From Prevotella sp. UBA6994 (GTDB lineage Bacteria > Bacteroidota > Bacteroidia > Bacteroidales > Bacteroidaceae): 64,000 bases of DNA. Under the pieces are notes generated by a model, which searched no databases, was not told the DNA's origin, and was given only the letters and a program-made list of their open reading frames with translations. The stretch covers positions 1-64,000 of the forward strand of contig DJXW01000009.1 in the NCBI GenBank assembly GCA_002449845.1, given 5' to 3'. The stretch's first letter is position 1. The number at the start of each line of letters is the position of its first letter. A program made the position numbers and the translations under genes. Positions 1 through 10,435 of the stretch are shown here, piece after piece.

Positions 1-299
1 ATGTTAATTTTTAGAACTTACCTAATAATAATAATATATTAATATAAAATTTTAATCCATGTTTTTAATAGTATGAACCTATCAAAGTTGCGTGTTGCGT
101 TTGTTGCGTTTAAGACCTTAAAGTGACGCGTGACAAAAGTGACAAAGTGATAAATTGATTTATTGCTGATGATGTTCAGCATATCGCTATCCGAGCGGTA
201 ACGCTTTCTGCGTCATTGTGCTAACATCATTGGTTCTCAATTCACGCATCATTGCCAAAAGCAATAAGCCTCCCCCACCCCAATACGAACAAGTTTCGA
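1..299. other. Upstream non-coding stretch
   Basis: No convincing gene is seen in these bases. The left part is AT-rich. Around 92-150 there are short repeated words (TTGCGTTT and GTGACAAA variants), the kind of low-complexity tract common between genes in this group. An open frame starting at 252 on the plus strand is the antisense shadow of the FISUMP gene and is not counted. Confidence 0.5.
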
Positions 300-1001
300 C
301 TACTCACATACTGGTCGGACGGTGAAGCCACGGTAGCGGAAATTATCACCCTTATAGACGGCTCCACCATTGAAATTCAATCGACAGGCGTTAGCGTTGC
401 TGCCCTCACTCAAGGTACCCGTCCAATAATAGCCATAACTGCCCTTGTTGCCACTATTGGTTCCCCAACGGTCGCCTGCGGCTGGGAGAAAGATGATATT
501 TCCATTAGCCTTACTGGTAAGTTTGAGGCCATTCACACCGTGATACTCCACCCATTCGTAGTTGCAGTAATCCAATAATTCCTGCATCTCGTCGGCAGTG
601 GGCATTCGCCACGATCCTCCCCAAGCGACGTGAGCCACATCATACTGAGTGGCGCAGATGCTGGTGCCGATGTCATGGCAGGTACTCGACGAGCCATCAC
701 AATGAGTATAGGTGGACCAGCTATACGCCTCCTTTTTCTCCGTCTCTCCCCAAGCATAATAATTGCCATCGTCTTCAGGTTTTGTGGCTCCCACATTGAA
801 AGTTGCCCATTTGATGCCACTTGGCAATCCCATGTCTATGGCTTCAGGCGAAGGATTGCCAAGTATGTAGTTGACCACCAAGACAGCATCCATGACATTC
901 ACCTCCCCATCATTATTCACGTCGTAATGATAAGACGACTGTGCATGAATGTCAACTGTTCCTATACAAGAAAGGATAAAACAAGCTATTGCCTTTTTCA
1001 T
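300..1001 (-). CDS. Secreted dockerin-like / FISUMP-domain protein
   Basis: A 233-residue protein from the ATG at 1001. That start gives a clean signal peptide (MKKAIACFILSCIG, cleavage near HAQ at residue 21), while the longer frame to 1040 only adds an unneeded leader. Residues about 26-46 form one dockerin-like calcium-binding repeat (DVNNDGEVNVMDAVLVVNYI). The rest matches the Fibrobacter succinogenes major paralogous (FISUMP) pattern: MGLPSGIKWATFNVGA, YYAWGET, WRMPTADEMQELL, and a final RGFTVRPV. The family is secreted and its molecular role is unknown; surface attachment or substrate binding is a guess. It is divergent from the phosphatase at 1167, so its link to the sugar locus is unclear. 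Confidence 0.8.
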   Translation of the reverse strand: MKKAIACFILSCIGTVDIHAQSSYHYDVNNDGEVNVMDAVLVVNYILGNPSPEAIDMGLPSGIKWATFNVGATKPEDDGNYYAWGETEKKEAYSWSTYTHCDGSSSTCHDIGTSICATQYDVAHVAWGGSWRMPTADEMQELLDYCNYEWVEYHGVNGLKLTSKANGNIIFLPAAGDRWGTNSGNKGSYGYYWTGTLSEGSNANACRLNFNGGAVYKGDNFRYRGFTVRPVCE

Positions 1002-1099
1002 AAATGTAGATATCATGTGTAACAGATTATCAATAATCACTCATTTTAGAAATACATCCATGCAAATATCGTTAAAATTTTTGATATTTCAACAAAATA

Positions 1100-1130
1100 T
1101 TTTATTATTCGCCGATATTTTATAAATTTG
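1100..1130 (+). promoter_or_regulatory. Candidate Bacteroidetes promoter for the phosphatase gene
   Basis: A -7 box TAAATTTG at 1123-1130 fits TAnnTTTG. A T-rich -33 box (TTTT, 1100-1103) lies 19 bp upstream. The ATG is at 1167, giving a leader of roughly 30 bases. Confidence 0.5.
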
Positions 1131-1166
1131 CACAAGAAAAGAAGATAAAGCTACATAACTATCACC

Positions 1167-3155
1167 ATGTTTTCTGTCAAACAAACCTTAAGCAGACGGT
1201 TGACCATTCGGATAGTCTTGATACTGTTCGTCTTGATGTCGGGTACGATGTATGTCATCTACATGGCAGCCAAGATTTCCATGTACACGGAGAACAGCGA
1301 ACGCTACGAAAGCAACTTGCTAAACATGAAGACAACCGTGAATCACATACTCACGGAGGTAAGCGTGGCTGTGGTAAACAACGAATACGACATTGTGAGC
1401 TCGCTGAACAATCCAGACGAGCTGCTGAACATCATGTACCGAATAGTAGAAAAGAACGACCGTATCAAGAGCTGTGGCATTGCTTTCATTGAAAACTACT
1501 ATCCTAAAAAGGGCAAATGGTACATTCCATACGCCGCAAAAAACGAAAATGGAGAAATAGAGAAAAAGGTCATAGGAGACAAGGATTACGACTACCTCAG
1601 CGCAGAATGGTTTCAAAGTGGACTGGCAGCCAAGGAAGGCATTTGGTCAGATCCTTTCTTTGACAATTCTGACCACACGACTCCATTGGTATCTTATCTC
1701 TATCCTATCCACGACAAAAAAGGCAACACGGTGGCTGTATTAGGTGCAGACCTGTCGCTCGAATGGCTTACCCAAAAACTGAAGGAGCAAGACAAGAGAG
1801 ACAATGACAGATCATGGGCATTGAGTGACAGCAAGAAATATGCTTCATATAGCTTTATCATCGACAGAAAAGGAACCTATATCGCCCATCCCGATTCAAG
1901 CCGTATCTTAAACAAAAAGATAGACATGTATCTTGCCCCTGACGACTCACACTTTGCCAAAATCATCAAAGAAATGAAAGAAGGCAAGAACAGTTATGAA
2001 AAAGGCAAAAAGCGATTCTACGGTGATGAAATAGTGATAGACAGCATCTCATCCACGATATTTTATTCCCAACTGGAAACCACCAAGTGGTCAATGGCTA
2101 TCGTAGTACCCAATTTCACCATCTACCTGACAGGAGAAGCCATTGGAATACTGATGATATTCATTCTCAGTACCTGTCTGCTATTGATATTCTTCTTATG
2201 TCTGAGGGTCGTACACAAAGCCACGAAGCCCCTGGTACAACTGGCAGCCACCGCCAATGAGGTGGCGAAGGGAAACTTCAATGCCGAACTGCCCATCATC
2301 AAGCGAAAAGACGAGATCAAGCAGTTGCGTGACTCATTTGAAGACATGCAAAGTTCTCTATCTTCATACATGGAAAGACTGAAAGAGACCACTGCCACCA
2401 AAGCCACCTTCGAGAACGAACTGAACATTGCGCACAATATCCAAATGGCGATGTTGCCCAAGACATTCCCACCCTATCCCGAACGCAACGACATTGACAT
2501 CTACGGCACCCTGTCGCCAGCGAAGGCAGTAGGTGGCGACCTCTTCGACTTCTACATCAAAGACGACAAGCTGTTGTTCTGTATTGGAGACGTATCGGGA
2601 AAGGGCATACCTGCCGCATTGGTGATGACGGTGACCCTCGCCTTATTCCATTCCGTATCTTCACATGCACCATCACCCGACCGAGTGATAGACGAGCTCA
2701 ACAGACTCATGACGAAAGGCAATGACAACATGATGTTTGTAACGCTCTTTATGGGAGAGCTAAACCTCAAGACGGGATGGTTGCGCTATTGCAATGCTGG
2801 TCATGATGCACCTTATTTAATAGGTAAGAAAATAGGAAGGTTGCCATGCGAGTCTAACATACCGTTGGGAATCATGGCAGAATGGCAGTTTCAGTTGCAA
2901 GAGATAGAAATCTATCCTGGAACCAACATATTCCTCTACACAGACGGTCTGACCGAGGCAGAAAACCTTGAGCAAGAACAATTCGGAAAAGAACGTGTAG
3001 TAGAAACAGCCCAACGACACATACAAGAAAATGAAAAAGATGCCCAGTCACTGATTAGCCGCATGAACAAAGCCATCAATGACTTTGTAGGCGAAGCAGA
3101 ACAAAGCGACGACCTAACCATGTTGGCAGTGAACTACAAAGTACCGAAATCATGA
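1167..3155 (+). CDS. Membrane sensor with HAMP and SpoIIE/PP2C phosphatase domain
   Basis: A 662-residue signalling protein. A first membrane segment lies at about 12-32, followed by a large extracytoplasmic part (about 40-315) that looks like a dCache sensor (FIDRKGTYIAHPD). A second membrane segment is at about 325-347. Then come a HAMP linker (KATKPLVQLAATANEVAKG), a short coiled stretch, and an RsbU/SpoIIE-type PP2C domain from about 420 to the end. Metal-binding aspartates are visible: D458 in GGDLFDFY, D475 in GDVSGKG, and D648/D649 in SDDLTML. Such enzymes dephosphorylate serine on anti-anti-sigma proteins in response to an outside signal. No partner antagonist or kinase is nearby, so the target is unknown. 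It stands upstream of the sugar locus in the same direction, but an intergenic gap separates them. Confidence 0.85.
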   Translation: MFSVKQTLSRRLTIRIVLILFVLMSGTMYVIYMAAKISMYTENSERYESNLLNMKTTVNHILTEVSVAVVNNEYDIVSSLNNPDELLNIMYRIVEKNDRIKSCGIAFIENYYPKKGKWYIPYAAKNENGEIEKKVIGDKDYDYLSAEWFQSGLAAKEGIWSDPFFDNSDHTTPLVSYLYPIHDKKGNTVAVLGADLSLEWLTQKLKEQDKRDNDRSWALSDSKKYASYSFIIDRKGTYIAHPDSSRILNKKIDMYLAPDDSHFAKIIKEMKEGKNSYEKGKKRFYGDEIVIDSISSTIFYSQLETTKWSMAIVVPNFTIYLTGEAIGILMIFILSTCLLLIFFLCLRVVHKATKPLVQLAATANEVAKGNFNAELPIIKRKDEIKQLRDSFEDMQSSLSSYMERLKETTATKATFENELNIAHNIQMAMLPKTFPPYPERNDIDIYGTLSPAKAVGGDLFDFYIKDDKLLFCIGDVSGKGIPAALVMTVTLALFHSVSSHAPSPDRVIDELNRLMTKGNDNMMFVTLFMGELNLKTGWLRYCNAGHDAPYLIGKKIGRLPCESNIPLGIMAEWQFQLQEIEIYPGTNIFLYTDGLTEAENLEQEQFGKERVVETAQRHIQENEKDAQSLISRMNKAINDFVGEAEQSDDLTMLAVNYKVPKS

Positions 3156-3286
3156 GCCACCATCTATCGCCATGTAGAGATTTTGACGACATGATAAAAA
3201 AGTTTTAGTTGTGATTGATTACATTTTTCGAGATTAAACGTCTATTAACAAAAAATAATTATTATACATGTATAACTTTAACACTT

Positions 3287-4735
3287 ATGAACAAATCAAA
3301 AATTGTATCAAGCAAGAAGCTGTACACCTTGGCAACCCTTGCCGTAGGAGGATGGCTACTATCATCTTGCGCTGACACCTACAGCGGGAACGATGCGTTT
3401 GACGGTGGGGTAAGAAACGCCCAACTTGTTTCTCCTGCAGAGGGTGACATCACGATTACACCCAACACAGATGGTGACAAGATGACCATTACATGGCCTG
3501 TAGTATTTGGAGCAGGCGGGTACGAGGTCTTTCTCTACGACCTAAGCAACGACGAGGTAATCAGCGGCGATACCATCGACGGATGTTCGCACACCTACGA
3601 CCGTGAGGAAGACGTAAACTACAAACTGACCATCAAGACGTTAGGCAACAAGAAGCTGAACAACTCTGACGCGCCATCTGCTACGGAGAAGCTGTTCAAC
3701 TCATTTGAGGCATCTTTCGCAACGATTCCAGAAGGCGACTTGTATGAGTATTTCCAGAAGAATCCTATCCCAGAGACTTCGGCTGGGCAGAATCTCAACT
3801 TCGACTTAACTCCAGGCGGACACTATACCGTATCTGACGTGCTCGACTTTGGGAAGTTTATGGTGACATTGCGCTCCACCAACAAGACCAACAATGCCAT
3901 CATCACATACAATGAAGGTGGAGGCTTGGCTACGTGCAGTGGATTCAAGGCTAAATACATCACCTTCGAGTGCGAAGCTTCCACGCAGCCCGTGCTTGCC
4001 TTGAGTGCAGAGCCCAATCCAGAAATTCTTGATGCAGACCATAATAATCACCATCAAATCGTAGAGCCTATCAGCTTCCAGAACTGTCTGGTGAACAACG
4101 TGAAGAGAACGTTCATGTACGACAACAAGGTGAAATACTGCGTGAAAAACTTCTCCATCACCAACACGGTGGTTAAGTTTACACCCGATGAGAAGATGAG
4201 CAGTTCTGCATATTTCCAGATTTATGACGGCGGTGGATTTATCAACGACTTCACCGCAACCAACTGCACATTCTGGTGTGCCAACTCAAACAAGGTGCAA
4301 TACTTCATCCGCTACAACAACTCAGGTCGATGCGACCGTGCCGGTTACCTGACCAACTCCATCAATTTCAAGAGTTGTACGTTCTACAACATCGCCAAGG
4401 AAGGACAGATGGCTAACCACGGAGGATTTGACGGAAGAAACACCTCTAACTACGACATCACGAACAACATCTTCGTAGATTGCGGAAGCGGACAAGTGCC
4501 ACGCCGTATCACGGGACGTATCAGCGACGCAGCAACCAATAACTTTGCTTACAACACATATTGGTTTAACGGTGCTCCTGAGACAGAGGGATTCACGACC
4601 AACTCCTATGACAAATCAGGCAATGCCTTGCAATCAGACCCTGCCTTTGAAGATGCAGCCAACGGCAACTTCAAGCCTACTGGCAGTGAGCAGGTAGCTC
4701 GCAAGACAGGTGACCCCAGATGGTGGAATAATTAA
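3287..4735 (+). CDS. Outer-surface lipoprotein with DUF4957/DUF5123-like beta-helix
   Basis: The start is set at the ATG at 3287 because MNKSKIVSSKKLYTLATLAV leads straight to a lipobox (LLSSC, C28); the open frame upstream is leader only. The product is 482 residues. Residues about 35-140 look like a fibronectin-III/SusE-type module (VSPAEGDITITPN, TITWPVVFGAGGYEVFLYD). The remainder resembles DUF4957 plus DUF5123, a pectate-lyase-like right-handed helix (FINDFTATNCTF, NYDITNNIFVDCG, and a closing LQSDPAFEDAANGNFKPT). In known loci such proteins sit beside SusC/SusD in pectin PULs, probably as surface glycan-binding proteins or divergent lyases. It directly precedes SusC with only 20 bp between. 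Binding versus cleavage cannot be decided from sequence. Confidence 0.8.
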   Translation: MNKSKIVSSKKLYTLATLAVGGWLLSSCADTYSGNDAFDGGVRNAQLVSPAEGDITITPNTDGDKMTITWPVVFGAGGYEVFLYDLSNDEVISGDTIDGCSHTYDREEDVNYKLTIKTLGNKKLNNSDAPSATEKLFNSFEASFATIPEGDLYEYFQKNPIPETSAGQNLNFDLTPGGHYTVSDVLDFGKFMVTLRSTNKTNNAIITYNEGGGLATCSGFKAKYITFECEASTQPVLALSAEPNPEILDADHNNHHQIVEPISFQNCLVNNVKRTFMYDNKVKYCVKNFSITNTVVKFTPDEKMSSSAYFQIYDGGGFINDFTATNCTFWCANSNKVQYFIRYNNSGRCDRAGYLTNSINFKSCTFYNIAKEGQMANHGGFDGRNTSNYDITNNIFVDCGSGQVPRRITGRISDAATNNFAYNTYWFNGAPETEGFTTNSYDKSGNALQSDPAFEDAANGNFKPTGSEQVARKTGDPRWWNN

Positions 4736-4755
4736 CGAATGAAAGGAATCGATAT

Positions 4756-7700
4756 ATGAAAAGAAAACTCATCATCAGTTTATGCGCCTCAGCGGCATTG
4801 GCATTGTTGCCATCCGTGTCGTTGGCACAAAACCAGACAGTGAAAGGCACCGTGGTAGATGAAAATGGAGAGCCCATCATCGGAGCCACGATACAAGTAA
4901 CGGGACAAAAGACAGGAGGAACCGTGACCGACATTGACGGCAACTATGAGTTGTCTGTTCCTGCCGATGCAAAGATTACGGTCACTTACATAGGATTCGT
5001 ACCCCAAACGGTTAAGCCAGGTGGCGTGATTCACATGGCAGAAGACCGTCAAAGCTTAGAAGAGGTGGTAGTAGTGGGTTATGGTACTCAGAAAATGAAG
5101 AACATTACTGGTGCCGTGGAAACCATCACTCCGAAAGATATTCAAGACTTATCGGTAGGTAGTCTTGGAGACGCACTCGTAGGAATGTTCAACGGTGTAA
5201 GCGTGAGTGCCAACGGCTATCGCCCAGGTCAGAGTCCATCATTGAATATCCGACAAAGTGACGTACTCGCCAAAAGTACTACTCCCGATGCTACGCGTGG
5301 TGGATCTCCAGACCCCACCCCACTCTACGTGATTGACGGTTTTATCTCCAATGAGACCGCATTCAACAATTTGGACATCAGTGAAGTGGAGAGCATTACC
5401 GTATTGAAAGACGCTTCAGCAGCCGTTTACGGTGCACGAGCCGCATACGGTGTGGTATTGGTAAAGACCAAGCAAGGTGAAAACGGTGCGCCCAAGATCA
5501 GTTACTCTGGTCAATTGGGATGGACCGACGCACTCTATAAGCCCAAGATGCTCAGTTCTTACGACTACATGAAGGTGTACAACACCATGCGCGCTGCCAA
5601 CACGTCATCCCAAGAAAGTCTGGAAATGCGCACACAACTGTTCCAAGCTGACGAGATGGAAGCTGCCCGTCTTTTGAACTACAACCTTCTCGACAAGGAA
5701 TGGAAGGCTTCGTTTACACAACGACACAACATCAACATCAATGGTGGAACAGACAAGGCTACGTATTTCGCAGGTGTTTCCTATTACAAGCAAGACGGTA
5801 ATATCGGACGATTAGACTACGACCGATGGAATTTCCGTACAGGTGTGAACGCCAAGATTGGCAAGCACGTGAAGACTGCCTTGCAGGTGAGTGGCGACTG
5901 GGGCGAGCGTAACAACTCTACCACACCACAAGGTGGAGGAACAGACTTCGACTACAAGTGGTTGATGACTCACTTGCCATTTGTGCCAGATTACGCCGGC
6001 AGTTATCCCCTTGTATATAGTGGTATGGAAAACGGCATTCCTACCAGTGCTACGCAGCTCTACAACTTTGCTGCCGTGCAAAACCACAGTGACAACGTAC
6101 AGAACCAGACCAACAATCTGAACATCAACGGAAGCATTGAGTTAGACTTTGATTGGATTAAGCCATTAAAGGGATTGTCTGCCAAGATTTCTTATTCAAA
6201 GAGCATCAGCAACTCGAAGAACAACCTTGTACAAACCATCCAAGACGTTTATCGTATGCTGAATCGCACAGGCTCAGGAAATCACTTATATACAGGACAT
6301 GATGCCGTTTATAATGACGATAACATGAGCGTGCTCCGTTTGGTCAGCAATGGCGGATTGATCAGACGCGACATGGCACGCAGCGACAGTTACCAATACA
6401 ACTTCACCTTGCAATATGCCCGTCAGTTTGGCTTGCACGACGTGAGTGGTTTGTTCTCTTTGGAAAAGACCGAAGCATGGGCAGAAGACCTCTACGGAAG
6501 TATTACAGATTTGATTGCTTACCAAGACGGTCAGTTCAGTTCAGGTACTGGAGACAAAGATGCTTCCGGCAACCGTAGCGAAAGTGGTATGCTCTCATAC
6601 GTAGGACGTTTTAATTACGCATACGCCAGCAAATACCTCTTCGAGTTCTTGTTCCGTGCCGACGCATCTACCAAGTTTGCACCCAAGAACTACTGGGGTA
6701 AGTTCCCATCAGTGAGTGCCGGTTGGGTTATCTCAGAAGAAAACTGGTTCCAGAACGGTAAGATTGGCAGATGGGTTGACTTCCTGAAGATTCGTGCATC
6801 ATGGGGTCTCATGGGACGTGACAACATCCGTGCATGGCTTTGGACACAACTCTATGAGCGCAATGCAGCCAAGGGAGCCATCTTCGGTGCAAACGGCATC
6901 AACTCTGATGTGGGTTATGCCCTTGTAATGCCCAAGGCTGGCGTGAACAGCGACGTACATTGGGACAAGACCTATAAGACCAACGTAGGTATTGATGCTC
7001 ACTTCCTGCGCGACAGGTTGACGCTTGAGTTTAACTACTATTATGATCGCGGTCGTGAATTGTTTGCCACACGTACCGGTACGTCCATGTTCCCCACCAC
7101 GGTAGGAACGCAGGCTACTCCTGAAAACTACGGCGAACTCGACGCATGGGGATGGGAATTGAACCTCGGCTGGAGAGACAAGATAGGCAAAGACATCAAC
7201 TATTGGGTGAAGCTATCGACAGGCTTCAGTGACAATAAGATACTCAAGACCAATTTCCAAGCCATTCCCGAATATGATGACCAGGTATATGGCGAACGAA
7301 CTGACCGTGGTTTGTGGGGATTCAAGTGTTTGGGAATGTTCCGCAGTTACCAAGACATCGAGGAATATTTCTCCAAGTATAATATCACCGAATACATGGG
7401 AATGACCAAGAGCGAGGTGCGTCCAGGTATGCTTATCTATGAAGATATTCAAGGAGACAACAATGGTGACGGCACTTACGGACCGAGAGACGGTAAGGTG
7501 ACGGCAGGCAACGACTATGTACGCTTGTCTGAATACACCAGCAATCCTTACGGATGTACGCTTAACTTCGGTATCAGCTACAAGAGCTTCTCACTGCAAG
7601 CACAATTAGGTGCAAGCTGGGGAGCCAAGGCTATGGTAGGAAACGATTTCCGTCAGGCAGCTAACAACTATGAGTATGAAAACATGCCATCATCATTCAG

Positions 7701-8055
7701 TGACATGTTCAACTACGAAGCCATCTATGATGCAAGCGGAAACATCACCGTTCCCACAAACATTGATGCTTATATGCCAAACATGCGCTATAGCAATGTC
7801 AATGCCGCAGCGTCATCATTCTGGCTCATTGATGCAACAGCTATTACGCTGCGTAACATCACGGTAGCTTATACCTTCCCCAAGAAATGGGTGAACTACA
7901 TCGGCGTGAGCAATGTACGCTTGAATCTCACCGTTCAGAATGCCATCAACTTCATCAACAACTATCCCGACAAGAGTTGGGCATCATGGGCAGGCAGCTA
8001 TGGCCGTTATCCTAACTTGCGTAAGTTCACGATGGGTATCAACGTTTCGTTCTAA
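4756..8055 (+). CDS. susC: SusC-like TonB-dependent outer-membrane glycan importer
   Basis: A 1099-residue SusC-family receptor that imports oligosaccharides across the outer membrane using TonB energy. A signal peptide ends near residue 25 (VSLAQ). Residues about 28-105 form the carboxypeptidase-D regulatory-like domain (VKGTVVDENGEPIIGATI). A TonB-box-like segment follows (EEVVVVGYGTQK), then the plug (about 115-235; VESITVLKDASAAVYGARA), then the beta-barrel, ending in the usual aromatic residue (FTMGINVSF). There is no N-terminal STN domain, so it should not signal through an anti-sigma factor. It pairs with the SusD gene 6 bp downstream. The symbol denotes the family; the substrate is inferred from neighbours to be a pectin fragment. 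Confidence 0.95.
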   Translation: MKRKLIISLCASAALALLPSVSLAQNQTVKGTVVDENGEPIIGATIQVTGQKTGGTVTDIDGNYELSVPADAKITVTYIGFVPQTVKPGGVIHMAEDRQSLEEVVVVGYGTQKMKNITGAVETITPKDIQDLSVGSLGDALVGMFNGVSVSANGYRPGQSPSLNIRQSDVLAKSTTPDATRGGSPDPTPLYVIDGFISNETAFNNLDISEVESITVLKDASAAVYGARAAYGVVLVKTKQGENGAPKISYSGQLGWTDALYKPKMLSSYDYMKVYNTMRAANTSSQESLEMRTQLFQADEMEAARLLNYNLLDKEWKASFTQRHNININGGTDKATYFAGVSYYKQDGNIGRLDYDRWNFRTGVNAKIGKHVKTALQVSGDWGERNNSTTPQGGGTDFDYKWLMTHLPFVPDYAGSYPLVYSGMENGIPTSATQLYNFAAVQNHSDNVQNQTNNLNINGSIELDFDWIKPLKGLSAKISYSKSISNSKNNLVQTIQDVYRMLNRTGSGNHLYTGHDAVYNDDNMSVLRLVSNGGLIRRDMARSDSYQYNFTLQYARQFGLHDVSGLFSLEKTEAWAEDLYGSITDLIAYQDGQFSSGTGDKDASGNRSESGMLSYVGRFNYAYASKYLFEFLFRADASTKFAPKNYWGKFPSVSAGWVISEENWFQNGKIGRWVDFLKIRASWGLMGRDNIRAWLWTQLYERNAAKGAIFGANGINSDVGYALVMPKAGVNSDVHWDKTYKTNVGIDAHFLRDRLTLEFNYYYDRGRELFATRTGTSMFPTTVGTQATPENYGELDAWGWELNLGWRDKIGKDINYWVKLSTGFSDNKILKTNFQAIPEYDDQVYGERTDRGLWGFKCLGMFRSYQDIEEYFSKYNITEYMGMTKSEVRPGMLIYEDIQGDNNGDGTYGPRDGKVTAGNDYVRLSEYTSNPYGCTLNFGISYKSFSLQAQLGASWGAKAMVGNDFRQAANNYEYENMPSSFSDMFNYEAIYDASGNITVPTNIDAYMPNMRYSNVNAAASSFWLIDATAITLRNITVAYTFPKKWVNYIGVSNVRLNLTVQNAINFINNYPDKSWASWAGSYGRYPNLRKFTMGINVSF

Positions 8056-8061
8056 TTTATT

Positions 8062-10329
8062 ATGAGGAATTACAAGATGAACAACAAGAATATTTTCAGC
8101 AAGGCTCTTGCACTGACAACCATTGCCATGAGCCTGACAGCATGTAGCGACAGTTTTCTGGAAGAGAAGAAAAACTATGGAAACTTCAACCAGACAACTG
8201 CTTATAGCGACTACAACGGCGCACAGGAGCGTTTGAACAACCTGTATTATTGGCTATTACCAACATCCAGGAGTGGAGACGGAAATGGCACCAACAGTCC
8301 GAACGACTGGACTTCGGTAGGTAATCCCGACAAATGGTCGAAGAGTACTGACGAGTATGGTGGATTCTCCATCTTCGTGAATCCCGAAGAGGAGGTGACC
8401 TATAATTTCACAGGAGCCAACTTTGATTTCTTCTATGTGGCAAACGACGTTTATAGTCCTTGGGGACATATCCGCAATTGCAACGACGTAATAGAAAACG
8501 TTGAGAAATCCTCGTTGACAGAACAACAGAAGAACGAGATTCTTGGTCAAGCCTATTTCTTCCGCGGTTACATGTATTATCACTTGGTAACCATTTACGG
8601 TGGCGTTCCTATCGTTGACCATGTACAAGATCCTATCTTGGGTACAGACGGTGACGGTTCTAACCTCATCGAGCCACGTCGCACCACGAAGGAATGCGTT
8701 GACTTTATCTGTAAAGACTTTGAGAATGCTGCCAATATGCTTCCTGACCGTTGGCAAAACGAGGCTCAAGACTTTGGCCGTATCACATCAGGTTTGGCAC
8801 AAGCCATGTTGGGTAAGATGTTGCTCTATTACGCAAGCCCTGTATTCAACCGTAGTGATGATGTTACCCGTTGGGAAGCAGCTTATACAGCCAACAAAAC
8901 AGCATTGGAAAAGTTGAAGGCTGGTAATTTCGGTTTGGCTTATCCCACCTCTGGCGGTGAGAAGAACGGTGCCAACTGGGCAAAGATGTGGATGGACTAC
9001 ACGGGCTCTGACGGTAGCGTGAACGAAGCCGTATTCATCACCTTGCACAATACCAAGGCAAATGTATCTGGTCAACCCGACTATGGCAAGTACAACAACT
9101 GGGAACACAGCATTCGTCCAAGAAACACCAATGGTGGTGGTGGATACACCCCGACGGCAGAGATGGTTGACCTCTTCCCAATGGCAGACGGACTGAAACC
9201 TGGAGAGAGCAAGATTCCATACGACAAGTTGAACTTCTGGCTTAACCGTGACCCACGCTTCTATCGTACATTCGCCTTCCCTGGAGTGGAATGGCAATGG
9301 AGTGAGGGTGGAGTGAGCCTTACTGACCCATCCCTGAGCGGAATCATTCCAACGGATGTTTACACCACAGGAAAGAACTATGCCCTCTGGAGTTATATGT
9401 GGAACGACAATGAAGAAGACTTGACGAAAGTAACCACTTCCAGCGGTTACTGGCCCGAATTGCTCACCCAATCCACTGATAAGGGAAGCAGCCACTCTAT
9501 TTACGTTCGCAAACGCACGGATGACCTGCATTTGCATACTTCTCCTTTCTATGAATACATCAATAGCCAAAGCAATCCCAAGGGATTCATGAAGAATGCA
9601 GCTCCATTGCTCACCATGCGCTATGCAGAAGTGTTATTGAATTTCGCCGAGGCTGCTTGCGGAGCCAACCATTATGATGAGGCAGTAAAAGCATTGGAGG
9701 AGATTCGTGCTCGTGTGGGTTATACGGCAAGCAACAACTACGGTTTGCCTACAGACATCAGTAGTGACCGAGCCAAACTATTTGCTGCCATTCTCTATGA
9801 ACGTCAGATAGAACTGGCTTACGAAGGACACCGTTACAACGACATGCACCGTTGGATGCTCTTCGACGGTGGACAAGGACAATCAGCCATCAAGCCCTCA
9901 TGGGCATTGACAGGTTTCGGTGGAAACACCTGTACCTATCTTGGCGTGAAACCATTAAACGGAACCAAACGTCATCAAATCATCTTGTACTGCTTGGATG
10001 TTTCTGAAACAGACCCAACAGAGGGCAACCGTCCTGAGAAAGCACTTACACTTGATGAAGATATGTCATACATCAACGGTACGTACAATGACGACAAGGT
10101 AAGGGAATTGGCTGAGTTCTACGAGATATTCTTAGGTCGTAAAGATGTAAACCTTGACGGAAACGATGATGCGTTGACCATCAATTACCGTCCTACGTAT
10201 TACTTCCTCGGACTTCGCCAGAATGCCATGCAAACCAATCCCACCCTGCACCAGACAGTGGGTTGGCATGATTTAGGTCGTAACGCAGATGGTCTGTTTG
10301 ACCCACTCTCTGACACAGTACCTGAATAA
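8062..10329 (+). CDS. susD: SusD-like surface glycan-binding lipoprotein
   Basis: A 755-residue RagB/SusD-family lipoprotein, the lid of the SusC channel. The lipobox is LTAC with C28, followed by SDSFLEE, an acidic stretch like the Bacteroidetes surface-export signal. Family hallmarks include the TPR-like helices (EILGQAYFFRGYMYYHLVTIYGGVPIVD), the RYAEVLLNFAEAA helix and LYERQIELAYEGHRYNDMHRW near the C-terminus. At 755 residues it is longer than the common 500-650, as seen in pectin-type SusD proteins. The start could be 8062 or the ATG at 8077; both keep the signal. A strong terminator follows. Confidence 0.95.
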   Translation: MRNYKMNNKNIFSKALALTTIAMSLTACSDSFLEEKKNYGNFNQTTAYSDYNGAQERLNNLYYWLLPTSRSGDGNGTNSPNDWTSVGNPDKWSKSTDEYGGFSIFVNPEEEVTYNFTGANFDFFYVANDVYSPWGHIRNCNDVIENVEKSSLTEQQKNEILGQAYFFRGYMYYHLVTIYGGVPIVDHVQDPILGTDGDGSNLIEPRRTTKECVDFICKDFENAANMLPDRWQNEAQDFGRITSGLAQAMLGKMLLYYASPVFNRSDDVTRWEAAYTANKTALEKLKAGNFGLAYPTSGGEKNGANWAKMWMDYTGSDGSVNEAVFITLHNTKANVSGQPDYGKYNNWEHSIRPRNTNGGGGYTPTAEMVDLFPMADGLKPGESKIPYDKLNFWLNRDPRFYRTFAFPGVEWQWSEGGVSLTDPSLSGIIPTDVYTTGKNYALWSYMWNDNEEDLTKVTTSSGYWPELLTQSTDKGSSHSIYVRKRTDDLHLHTSPFYEYINSQSNPKGFMKNAAPLLTMRYAEVLLNFAEAACGANHYDEAVKALEEIRARVGYTASNNYGLPTDISSDRAKLFAAILYERQIELAYEGHRYNDMHRWMLFDGGQGQSAIKPSWALTGFGGNTCTYLGVKPLNGTKRHQIILYCLDVSETDPTEGNRPEKALTLDEDMSYINGTYNDDKVRELAEFYEIFLGRKDVNLDGNDDALTINYRPTYYFLGLRQNAMQTNPTLHQTVGWHDLGRNADGLFDPLSDTVPE

Positions 10330-10351
10330 CGACATTCTGAAAATCGTTCTT

Positions 10352-10396
10352 GGGATGTGCCTATTGAATAGGTGCATCCCATTTTTTTGTTTTTTA
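10352..10396 (+). terminator. Rho-independent terminator after susD
   Basis: Arms GGGATG..CCTATT (10352-10365) and AATAGG..CATCCC (10367-10380) pair almost perfectly, apart from one internal TG/TG mismatch. A T-rich run follows to 10396. It closes the lipoprotein-SusC-SusD unit and separates it from the next gene. Confidence 0.85.
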
Positions 10397-10435
10397 AAGT
10401 AGTACATCTAAAACTCTCATGCGTCTTATAAAAAA

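Noticed and set aside
8788..9570. Minus-strand 260-codon frame
   Set aside because: It lies wholly inside susD, whose protein is clearly recognisable.
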